Below are positions 1-11,000 of a stretch of DNA of 64,000 nucleotides, one piece after another. Origin of the DNA: Oscheius sp. JU75 (lineage: Eukaryota; Nematoda; Chromadorea; Rhabditida; Rhabditidae). The first letter of the stretch is position 1. Each line of letters starts with the position of its first letter. Location: NCBI GenBank assembly GCA_037178855.1, contig JASJZC010000005.1, positions 3,348,001 through 3,412,000 of the forward strand, in the 5' to 3' direction. The notes beneath the pieces are model-generated. The model searched no databases and was not told the origin of the DNA. It saw only the letters and a program-made list of their open reading frames with translations. The position numbers and the translations under genes are program-made.

Positions 1-3000
1 GAGCAGCATGGATCCATCCATAGAGGGTTCAATCGCCGTCACTCCACTCGAATGACAGACGGTGTGAGAATCCTCATTTCCTGTCTCAATGTTTATCCAG
101 TACACGTCTCCGTTGAACATTCCCACGATCAGATGCTCATCATCGACAGAGAACGAGCAGCTCGTATACATTTCCTCCTGTTCGGGGAAACTCTTCGCGG
201 GCCGGAAGCGACTGAAAGCGTACTTCTCATCTTCGAATACCGATCTTCTTCTAAAAATTGAAATTTAATGAAGAAAAGAAGCGACTAACAGATCATGAGG
301 ACGTCGAATGCTTCGCTCACTGAACCTTTTGACGATGTTGTACGAGACGCTGTCGTAGGATCTAGGTTCCGGACACTGATGAGGGAAGAAGAGTGAAAAT
401 GGCGGACAAGTGGTCACAGGATTTGCACAATTCGTGTGCTGCTGTCTAAAAGCAATGCTGCAAAAGGATGGAAATAGAACAGACCTGAAGTAATCAGTAA
501 CAATTCCGTCTAGTCCTTTGAATGGCTGAATCTTCCTCGTTGCTCCTTGACTGAATATCGTTTTGGCAGTTCCCGGTGTCTTGAGGACGAGTCGCCGATT
601 GATTGGCGTCTTCGGTGGAGCGGGCCTTTTCGGAGTGTTGGCATTGGAATACAGAGAGGCTGAAGGAGTCACTGCAGACGTCTCTTCGCTGTTCGAAAAT
701 GTGACGCTCGGCTGGACAAATTTTTTTATTATAAAAAGGAAAGATTTACCAAAGGTTGAAGTTTTGCTGGAGTCATGAGCCTGCTCGCAGGAACATCCGG
801 CAAATCGGCTTCTTTGATCAGTTCTGCCGCCGTCCTTCCCAAACCTTTCTTGACAAGATGACCGTGAATGAGCTGAAGAAGTTCCTTCTCGTTGTATGTG
901 ATGTGCGTGTTTGAAACAACGTAGGACTTCCAAAGACGTTCCTAAATATTCTTCTTCTGGTAAACAAAAAAAATAACTGAACCTGTGTGAGATCTCTTGG
1001 ATCTGGAATGCGATCGTTGATAGGTCTCTGAGTGACAGCCTCGATGAGTTCTTTGGCCGACTGACAGAATCTCGTGTGTTCAGGCTTCTTGTCCTGTGCT
1101 ACGGGCATTTTCATGAATCCCTGGAGTTCGTTGTTGGCTATAAGAGGCAGCAAAGAGAAGATTTGACGGATTGCCTCACAACGCGATAGGCCGAACATGC
1201 ATCGACAGCTCAAGTCTCGAAGACGATCAGCTTCAAGAAGTGGAGTCGTTTGTCGGACAATCTTGTTCAAAATCTGGAACAACATTTAATCTTCTCCAGA
1301 TGAAAACACACCATGATGATGTTGTAATTCCTCAGACAAGCCCAGACCTTCTTGTCCGTCTCGCTGAGTTCAGTACTCATCAATTTCGACTTTTTCGTAT
1401 CCAGACGCAAGGAGCCTTTGTGGATGTGATTGTTCTGGACACAGTTTAATATGATCTTCAACGCGTGGGTCTGAACAGCTTCCTCGTCGTACCAATCTCC
1501 TTCCGCAATGTTCAACAAAATTCTAAAGAAAAATTTTCGGTGACTGCAAAAAAAAAAAACGCACTTGTAACCAATGTTCTTGGAATTTCCACTGATTTCA
1601 CAGAGATCTTCGCGGACTTTCGGCAGCGCTGTGCACAAAAAGAGGACCTCCAACGTGTTTCGGATCATTTCATTTCTAAACAAAGGCTATGACTTTCGGA
1701 GACAACTTCGTACCTTCCACTACCGGCATTCCAATCCATAAGATTTTCTATGATGCTGAGCATTGTCTTCACCAAGCCTAATTCTCGAGCAGCCTCGACT
1801 ACTTTCCATCCAGAGGGGGACACTTTGAGCATGGCTGTGAGAATCTCCACGGCCAAGTCGTACGGCTCCTCTTTGAGATCCATCATTTTGTACTGTGGGA
1901 GAGTTTCGGTTGGCATTTTGAGCAGCTGGGTCAACCCCTTGCATACTTTCTTCAGATGCTCCAACTTCACGTACATATGCGCTTCGATGTAACTGAATTG
2001 ATAATTTTACTTGGAATATTCTTAAGAAAACCTTCTGAAAGATGCAGATGCATTCCGGATAGATTGAACGCTCGTGTGCAGCATTTCGTCAGAAAGTCCC
2101 TCAGAAATCTGTGGATCCAGTAAAATGCCTAGCGTGGAGATCTGAAAAGAGATATGAATCCGTGACAAAGTTCAACCATACGTAGTTGTACAACTTCCGG
2201 AGTCCGTCTCGTTGATCGAATCGCTGTAGAATAGCCTTGTAGAAAAATCCGTGAGTGAAGAACATGGCCGCACTGGCCATTCCGCTCTCGTAGCTGTGCT
2301 CAATACACCATAATGCATAGCTTAAAAGGCTTTTTGAAAATGGATATGACGATACAAACTTGACGAGATCGTCTAGAACAGTTCCATCCAATTGGCATAC
2401 TTTTTCCATCACTTCCTCATTGTAGGAGAGATAATACAAACAGGTGATGACACCCACCGAAGCCATACAAAGACGAGGGACTTTCAAAAGAAGCTGGACA
2501 CCTCCACGGGCTACAAACTCGAGCGCGAATTTGCGATGAACGAGGAGAGACGTTAGGTACTGAAAGAGAAACGTGTGAACAAACGAAAATGAACGAACCC
2601 TAAGAGCATCAAAAGTGAAGCGAACATCGCGCGTATTCTCCAGATTTATGTAGTACAGAATCAGATCCATGGATTTGCCTTCGAGAGCAAGTGAAAGAAG
2701 CTGAAAAATAAAAAAAAGTTGCTCTATATAAGACCAACTAACATCCTGGTACTCTCCCGTAGGTCCAAGAAACTGGAGGATGAGTCTTTGATGCATCTCC
2801 AATGTCAACGGATAAACCTTGTGTTTTCCGATGACATACGGCTGTAGACGACTCCAGCAACTGTTACTGCTTTCGAGATCTTGCAGCGATCCAAATGAAG
2901 ACATCTGAATATTTTTTTTCAAAACAAAGGAAATCTAACCTGTTTCATTTTTTTCATGGGCGGAGAGTGAGGTGCTTCCGATTGGGATTTGGGTCGAATT

Positions 3001-4006
3001 CTAATAGGATGTGTGGATCCACCAAGACCGATAGTAGGCTCATTGGGTCCCTCCATGTCCTTGTAAATGATAGTTTCGTCGTTCTTGGTGTAAGTGTCAG
3101 AGCTTCGCGACGTAGCCTCGTCGTTCAGGTCGATTCCTGAGAAAGGGCCGGGCGAAGAAGGTTCCGGTGTGTTGACTGTCGTCGTTGTGTTACTCTCTAA
3201 CTGTCGTTCGGCGACCATTCTGTCCTGGAACATCTTCGATGTTGAGGAATTAGAAAATGAACCTTGAGTTCGTGGAGCCTCCTAAGGGCAATACTGATGA
3301 GTTGGGCATTCAGATTACGATACTTCGAGGCGTTGTCCTGAACTTCTAACGCTGAGGAAAGCAATCCCATCGAGTACGCTTGAAGTGTCTCATTCTCCGA
3401 ATTTTTCGCCCAATCGAACAATCGTGGCACAAAATCTTCTGGCTCCTAAAATATTGTACCAGTTGTAACGGGAAAAAAATCTTACACTAAAGACTACTTC
3501 TGAGTCGAGACCAGGAACACATGCTAATAAAAGTCTAGCGGCGGATATGCATACTTCTACATTGTCTCTATTTGAAAGATATGAGATGACCAGCTGGAAT
3601 AGAAACATGTTAGACGAAGGAAAAAAGCGTACTTTGTTCATAAATTCGTCCCGTTTGAAGAGAGCTTTCAATAAGTTTCCAATCGGAGCATGCGGATGAG
3701 TTCTGACAGGATGCCTATCATCCAGAGGATCTGGATCCATCTTGAGGAAGTTGTCTGAAGCCGTCTCTATCATTTCAGCCAGCCTAAAAGCCAAAACAAT
3801 TACTTTGAAAAATAAACGAACACTGTGAGGGTGTGAATGGGATTGAATTCTGGCCTAGATTGTTGAGAAGACCATTCATCCAACGTTGTTTGGAGATCAT
3901 CAACTTCTGTGAATCGGAAGACACCTTCGGAACTGGCTCTCGGTCGGCCGGCAGTGCTTCTTGTGACGTACTGATAGTCATCGGGATGGAACATCTCGTC
4001 ATTCAT
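1..4006 (-). CDS. dcaf-1: DCAF1 (VprBP) homologue, CRL4 ubiquitin ligase substrate receptor, 3' end outside window
   Basis: Multi-exon gene on the minus strand. The start ATG at 4004-4006 lies 10 nt after a TTTCAG acceptor. The first exon begins MNDEMFHPDDYQYV. Exons down to about 1.2 kb encode a helical armadillo-like region of the kind found in DCAF1. A LisH domain follows near 830-900 (NEKELLQLIHGHLVKKGLG), then a conserved segment near 380-500 (NPVTTCPPFSLFFPHQCPEP) that precedes the WD40 propeller in this family. The propeller begins near 240-1 (YWINIETGNE) and continues past the window edge. DCAF1 proteins bind DDB1 and present substrates to the nuclear CUL4 ligase. That role is family knowledge; the domain order is seen here. 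The exons are separated by short introns and I found no break in frame. Confidence 0.93.
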
Positions 4007-4236
4007 TTTCTATTTGCTGAAAGTATTGTCAGTTAGGCGAAATAAACAAAAAGTGGAAGAACAAATGAGGAGGAAACAATGCGAAACAATTCAAACTGGA
4101 TTTTAGGAGATCTTGTAACGAAGAAGCGCGTGTGTTCAAAAATCGTGTGCTCACATTTTCGTTTCTTCACTTTTCACAATTCCTATCTTCCTTTCCCTTT
4201 TTGCTTTTGTTTGTGAAAGTAAAATTGTCGTTTAGA

Positions 4237-4502
4237 ATGATTCTAAGCAACTTCTTCACTCGCGTAACAACCAGCAGCTACAGCCTTGCCAGGAGATTCC
4301 TTTTGCCAAGAACTCCTATACAAGAATCATCGGCTAGTTTCAAAGTAAGTACATTTTTTTGCTTCAAATAATTTATCATTTTATGTTAAATCTCGACTGA
4401 AGCTCCGTTGCCGCAGTTGTTTTTTCGTTCGTGTAGATGGGCGTCTTCATGTGGAATGCAATGAGCACCCGCGACACAAACAACGGGAAATCTTCAATGT
4501 AA
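4237..4502 (+). CDS. Possible two-exon small protein, perhaps mitochondrial
   Basis: Low-confidence call in the gap between DCAF1 and the ion channel gene. An ATG at 4237 opens a 36-codon exon ending exactly at a good donor (GTAAGT at 4345). If joined in phase 0 to an acceptor ending at 4436, the frame continues 21 codons to a TAA at 4500-4502. The first exon reads [20 protein letters not shown], rich in Arg, Ser and Thr and lacking acidic residues, as mitochondrial targeting peptides are. An alternative acceptor ends at 4416 and would give a shorter tail. I recognise no family. It could be a short mitochondrial subunit or chance. Confidence 0.3.
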
Positions 4503-4695
4503 AGACGCTCTGGTAGATATATCGCTAGTCTAGTTTGTTGGTTGATTTACATTTCTTCTCCTTCACGACAGGTAAACATGTAAGACTAGTGTTTGTTGCT
4601 CTCACTATATGAGACTCATCCTTTTTAGCCATACCAGGCTATTTTGCAATCAATAGACAACTAAGAATCTCATTTATTTGATCACAAATGTAGAG

Positions 4696-6884
4696 TTATG
4701 GCATTTCCGCTTGAACCTCTTCCACGGCAGATAAGTTGGAAAGATAGTAGCCCCAGTATCTGAAAGCTTTGAGCTGTTTACGAGATTGAACCTTACGAAA
4801 TGTTGAAAAAGCAGTAGGTAGTTGGGAAGAGAATGGCACTGTAGAAATCGACAGTCTCCGGCTTTAGTTTGCCCAGCTTGCGCCATCGTTCTCGTATTCC
4901 AAAAAAGAACCCACGGTTCTTTTTCTTCTTTGGTGGAACAACTTCTATTTCGAGCGAGTCACCCGATAGCTAAGCTCCTTTATGGGTTTTTGGCTGCTCT
5001 TGACCTACCGGATGATGGTTCAACGTTGGAGAGGGGTTGTGAAGTCGTTTGTCAACCCAAAACTGCCTCAACTCTAACTGTGGACTGTTCTCCGAGTTTT
5101 TCCAACTGAATTCCTCTTCGTTGTCATCAACTAGACGTCGCCGCTTCTTTTCTTTGGGCGGCAACCCATCATTTCGACTCATGAATCCAACTACAGCCAG
5201 TTCGAGTAATGAAAGAAAGATGAAGAGCATTCCACTGAGCATCCAAACATCTGTGAACTACTAGGAAATGAAGGGGTAACTTACCAATAGCTTTGACGTA
5301 AGAGACACGAGGTAGGTTTCGTATAATGTTACCGAATTGGAAGGTCATGGCTAGAAGTGAGTTGACTCCCAGCATTGTACGAGCAGGAATAGCTCTAAAG
5401 GTTATATTTCAGTAGCTCCCAAAAGACCGATAATTGGGAGGCAGTTATGCAAATGAACCTTGGTCCGAGATAGAAAGAAATCCAGGAGATCACAATTGTG
5501 ACCATAGTCGGGATGTATCCTTGCAGTATGTACCATCCGTAGCGACGTTTAAAGACGAAGGCAACGGTCAACTCGTCCCACCACCCAGCTGGATACATCT
5601 GAATGATATTTCGACTCCACAGAGTGTACGTTCTACCTGCTCGACTGCAACTACACTGAAGTTGACCAGTTCGAAGTCGGGCAGTTGGATTTCTTTGAGA
5701 AGCATCACTGGGAACGGCTCATTCCACTGCATCCTGACCTCTCCCGTGTTATAATTGTACCTTAATTAGAGTTTATTAATTACGGTATGACTCACGACTC
5801 GAATGTCAGGAAGCATTTCTGCTGATCGAATGGGAATCTCTGAAACGTTTTACCGTGTGTTTAGATTATAGTTACCTTTAGATTCATTTCACAGGGTCCA
5901 GTCAACTTCATTCGGTAGTTGGTCCACAGGGTCCCGTTGGAAAAAACCATTAAAAAGACATTTCTGAAACATTTCTTTAGTTTCGTAAATTCGAGTCTCC
6001 GTCCCCAAGAAGAAATTAAATGAGAGCGCGGCTTGACTCGGCAATAGAATCTTCACCCTCGCTCTCACATCAAACGGAATACGAACCTGAATGGCGACTC
6101 GTGGATCTGGGCGTTTTTGGAATTGATGAAGCAGCTGAAAAATTCGGGTCTTATTGAAAATAGAGAGCCTTACGTGTTGGGAATCCAAAGGTTCCGAAGC
6201 ACATTGTCATCGAAGGATATGTTCGATTTGCACGGGTTCATGTGTTCAAATATCAAGGCTGGATCTTCCCAAAACTCGTTGATATACAAATCTGCAAAGG
6301 CCATATGTCCCTCAGAGCGTCACTTCCCCCACTCGTGCCATTTGGATTCAATTTAAAAGATGCTACGAGGGAGGTCGTCAGACGCCGTATAATTCCGAGT
6401 GCGCTCCCTTCAGGGTGTAAATAGACCTGATTTCTCAAAAAAGGACGGGACAACGCCCGAAAATGTCACCAGCCAGTCCCCCGGGACTGCCAAAATATTC
6501 ATCTAGGCCGCTGTTCGTTGGAAATCCACTGACCTATCTCAAAGTCTTGAGTCAATTCGGAGACGGAGGTCACTTCCTGAACCCACATGTCTACTCGAAC
6601 CTGGGTCGGATGAGAGGGAATGTAGTGCTGAAGTGAATTGGTTAGGGGTAGTCGAGTAAACTGACCTTATTGTACGATTTCTTCAGTAAACTGTTGATCA
6701 CGAAAGTGTCATTTGCACAGAAGGATTGGTCTGAACGACCGTGACCACCATAAGACGAGAGTAACTCAGTTAGTAAAGAGACCATGACCCAACCAGGGTG
6801 GCTCATCTGAAAATCATTGATGAACAAAAAGAAAAAGGGTCCTAACGATTTGAAATGAAGTGGACTCACCCGGCCAGCGGTCAT
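4696..6884 (-). CDS. Cys-loop ligand-gated anion channel subunit, ACC/LGC-46-like
   Basis: Pentameric ligand-gated channel subunit of the plasma membrane. The exons give an extracellular domain with a Cys loop of exactly 13 residues between cysteines ([15 protein letters not shown], interrupted by an intron near 5855). TM1 near 5450-5570 reads [22 protein letters not shown]2 follows with the PAR motif ([17 protein letters not shown]) typical of anion-selective channels, and then TM3. A charged loop contains KEKKRRR, and TM4 near 4800-4850 is split by a small intron. The TM2-TM3 sequence resembles nematode acetylcholine-gated chloride channels, but the ligand is inferred. The start at 6884 is chosen because its 5-codon exon joins in phase 0 to the next. 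I see only a weak signal peptide, so a longer 5' end is possible. The last exon ends at the TAA at 4696-4698. Confidence 0.88.
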
Positions 6885-7303
6885 ATCAACAAGTCATGCA
6901 CACTAGGGGTGCCGCAGCTTAACTCGGCCTTGGAATTTCGTTAGAGGATCCGCCTCAACCAGAAAAGCACTTTGAAGCTTTTTCACGACTCTTACCTCCG
7001 ATGCGAGTCAACTAGACGAGTGGGAGGAGACAATCCATTGGTCAAGGCTACGATTGAAGAAGAGACGCGTCAAATGCGTGCATATGATTCCAGGCAGCGC
7101 GATAACTCGATAACTGCGAGACTCCACCCAGATTGTAGGCAAGGAAACTCTCAACGAGGCTCGTCGATTGTGAAAACTCTTCCATAATCGGACTATGGTA
7201 TGTTTTATGAGATAATAAGTGAATAGAATCTTTATGAAATGTAGTAACAATGAAACCAACAACAAGTAAAACGAACCCGTATTTTCAGATACAAAACTAC
7301 TTT
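6885..7303. other. Intergenic, no supported gene
   Basis: Between the channel gene and DPH3. Short open frames on both strands lack splice sites or recognisable protein sequence. It probably holds the channel promoter and the DPH3 3' UTR. Confidence 0.5.
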
Positions 7304-7644
7304 TCAAGCTGGGTCGGTGAGAATCTTCGCCGGATCCGATATTGTGATTGTTTCCAGTTGTACAAAATCCTCGAGGTTATAGATTACTCGGACAATAAGT
7401 GAGCAACTTGGACAGGTGGCCACATCTTCTCCTTGCTCCAGCATTTCTCTGAAACAAACGGCTCCGTTATGTTTCAGAAAAACAACATTTATGCAGAAAC
7501 CCGTTTTTCGAAAACTATTCTTAAAAAACGGACTCACTTTGTAATTTCGAACCTGTCTCCACACGGACAAGGAAAATGATAGATGCTGTTCTCCTCATCG
7601 AATTCAAAGTCCTCAATTTCTACTTCGTCGTGAAAAACGGCCAT
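7304..7644 (-). CDS. dph3: DPH3, CSL zinc-finger protein of diphthamide synthesis
   Basis: Two exons give a protein of about 85 residues, the normal DPH3 size. The first exon starts [19 protein letters not shown] and ends in the first zinc ligands ([13 protein letters not shown]). A short intron near 7450-7535 joins it to [17 protein letters not shown] with the second CxxC pair. The CxC/CxxC arrangement, the acidic N-terminus and the SLIVRVIY strand are diagnostic of the CSL zinc finger. In the cytosol DPH3 donates electrons to the radical-SAM DPH1/DPH2 complex that starts diphthamide formation on elongation factor 2, and it also affects tRNA wobble-uridine modification. It lies between two neuronal-type genes with several hundred bp on each side, so no operon is evident. 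Confidence 0.93.
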
Positions 7645-8027
7645 TGCTATCTCAAAACAGTAGTTTGTGTGAGAAATTTGAAAAAAAAAGGTTTTAGGGC
7701 AAGAAAGTCACTGAATAACGGGATGGCGTGTGCAAGAAAACATCTCGCGCAACAAAAGGAACACAAGTCTCTGCCTACAACTTTTGATTCTGCAAAAGAG
7801 AAGCATATGGATTAAAGGCACTTGGTTGCAATGGAAGAGATACAAAATAATCGTGCAGAAGTTGGAGCTCTTTGGCTGGAGGAAATTCAAATGTTCCACG
7901 CAAAGTTCCTTACAGTATACCTCAGAATCTTGACACGAAGAAAACGAGCGAAGAAGAGACGAGAAAAACCTTTATTTGACTAGGATTGGAGCACGAGAAA
8001 GACAATCACCGGTGCTGGGAAGAAAGA
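7645..8027. other. Intergenic, no supported gene
   Basis: AT-rich stretch between the DPH3 start and the contactin stop. Open frames here do not join into anything recognisable. Confidence 0.5.
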
Positions 8028-11000
8028 TTATTGGCAGAGGCAGAAGATGAGGATGAAAATGACTGAGATATGTGAGGCATTGGACAATTCGTCACGTCGA
8101 GAACCCAGTCGGATGACTCGAGGAGTGCTCCTGGGTCCTTGTCCACCTGAGTTGTAGGCAGACACTTGGATTGTATAGAGGTACATCAAGCGTAGTCCAT
8201 CTATCCGGGCTGATGGTTTCTGATGGTCGGTCAGTTTGACGAGAGGCATTCGGAGAATGACTGCCTGAAACCATGGCCTGTTTGAATCAAAATACCCAAA
8301 TACCTCGTTGGCTGTTTCCGAGATGAACACGAAAATGTCGTAGCCGCAGTTTTCGACGGTGTCGTTGCCGTGATCAACGGCTCTCCATTCCAAAACAGTT
8401 GTAAAGTCGTGCTTGTCGGATGGCTTCAAGGCCCAGTCAATGATCAACGGGGCTTCTGAGGGTGGTGCTACCATAGTTCTTAAAACCAATGGATTGGTCG
8501 TCTCCCCCTGATGTCCCTAATTTTGAGGTTTAGAACAAAACTTGATGTCTCTTACCGAAGTATCTGAGGGGGTTAAGAAGCAATTGTAATCTGTCGATGG
8601 GTGCAGATTTCCAACAACCCATTCAGAGTTTTCTCCAGACGTAGTCAAATTGACAGTCGCCTGCCCTTCCGAATCACAAGAAATCTAAAACAGTTTCTGT
8701 TTTTCTCTAACTTGTACCAACCTTGACAACTCTCGGAGCAGCGCAGTCGCCTGCATCTGACCATTTCCAGGATAGTCTAATGTGGGTAGCATTCAATACT
8801 TCCACTGCTTCCTCGGTCAATCTTCCAGGATGACCAGCACCACGCACCAGTGCGACTGTCTCTGTAGAGACATCAGCCGTTCCTTGGTCATTTTCTGCTC
8901 GAACAGCTAAAGTAACAGCACGGCAGCCGTTGGTCGAGTTCAGTCTGATGACAGTCTGCGGGAGGTTCGACTCGACTCGATGTGCGAAAAATGTTGGAGC
9001 CGGATCGTGTTGGGCCGCCTCTGACCACGAAACTACGTAACGGAGATTGTCTCCAGCCTGTTCATCCAGCGGTTCCCATTCTATCAACAGTCTTGTCGGG
9101 TCGAGAGCCTTCCAACGGAGATCTTCCACGGATTCCTGAGGAGGGGACGCCGGTGTTTTGACCCAAGACGAGGGAGAGGAAGCGTCTCCCACAAATGAGG
9201 TTCCAACTGAACGGATGCGGAACTGAAAAAAAGATGTTATTTGGAGCCAATGACTATTACTTGATACTGTTGATTCGAGACAAGATCTTCCAGTAAGAGA
9301 CCATCGGCATCAGTGGCCTTGACTACTCCTCTCGGTGCTGCTTTCCACTGACGGTCATCTTTCGTTCTCATCTCCACCAAAAAGCCTTTGACATCATTCT
9401 TCTGGTGATCCCTTGTCTCTCGTCCATGCGGTGGCATTCGCCAGGCTAGTCTCAAACCATGAGTCATGTTCTCGACTCGAAGACCAATCGGAGCAGGCAA
9501 GAGAGCCGAGGCAGCACCAAGTGCCGAGGAGCAAGGTAGTTTCTTTTTCGTCTGAAAACCCTTTCAGTTGTTTTTGAAAAACAAACTACCTCGGCATCTT
9601 TGAAGTCCTGACACGCCTTGTCTTTGCACTCCCACTCGATTTCACAAGAGAAGTTCCCAGTCCATGGACGATTCTTCTTCAACGTCGTCTCTGCTAGTTG
9701 TTTTTTACAGAAATAAAAAGAGTTGAACCTACCGACAACAATGAGCTGCACTTGTGAGTTGGCTCTACCGATTCTGTTCCTTGCAATACAGAAGAAATGG
9801 CCTTGATCATCGGGAAGAACGTGGTCGATGAACAGAGTCCCGTCTTCTTCACGGACTCTTCCTTTGGATGGAATTCGTGCTCCTCCATCACTCGTCCATC
9901 TGCTATGTCCTCTGGGAGACGCCTGATATATACAGGGGATACTCTGAATTGAGAACATCTTCGGCTCTCATTTGAGCTTACAACATTGGAGCCAATGTTG
10001 GCAAACACTTTCTGCGGCATTACGGTGGCTGGAAAGTTCGGAACGACATCCTTCACAGATACATGAGCTGAAGATGTAGTCACTCCGACGTCGTTCCCAA
10101 TGACACATTGATAGGTTCCAGTATCGAGAGCTTGAACACTAATGACAGACAACTTGTTCTCATTGACTTTGAACCGTTTCCTCTGGGAAGGCGGCATAAG
10201 CAGAGGGACCACTGGAGTTCCGTCCTGAATCAATCGAACTGATTGGGTTAGAGATTCGGACTCACCTTGAACCATTCCACAGACGAATACAGATCAGATG
10301 AGGAGAGGACACATTCGAGTGAGAAATCTTCTTCAGTTGCCACGACGAGGTCAGTCAAAGGAAGCAGAATTACGGGAGCTGGTCCTGAAATTCAGGATGA
10401 CGTCACAAAGCAATTTCCGACATCCCAAATGAGACTGCGGATTCCATTTCGACCAAACGGACCTTTAAGTACGAGATTTATTTCAGCCGTACTGGCTCCA
10501 AGCGAATTGGTAGTGGAGCATCGAAGTCTTCCGGCATCCGAACGTTGCACCTTGTCGATTCGAAGAACTCTTCCGTGGTTCGTAACTGTCACCCGAGGAC
10601 TAAAAGGCTTCCCATCCACTCGATTCCAACTATACATGGCCACTGGACTGAAAATCCTCTTTTGTATCTAACAAAATGTATTTCCCACTTAGCGTATGCG
10701 AAACATTCCACGTAGATTGTATCTCCAGCCACTGCATTTTCCGGAAAGATCAGGGGGTAAGATGGATCTATCCGCGGTTTGAATTGTGGTTGTGGGGAGA
10801 GGACTCGGAGACGGAAGAAGGGTCCATAGTGACCAGAGGCCGTCGAGGAAAGGGACAAGAAACACGCGTATCTGTAAAGTCTTAGTCTCTAAGGCAGTCG
10901 AGGATTAGTCTCAAGTGTTCGAAATGCAGAATGCAAGCTTACCGAGCATCATCATCAGGACCGACATTTGCGAATAGAAGACTTCCTTCTCTAGAAATGA

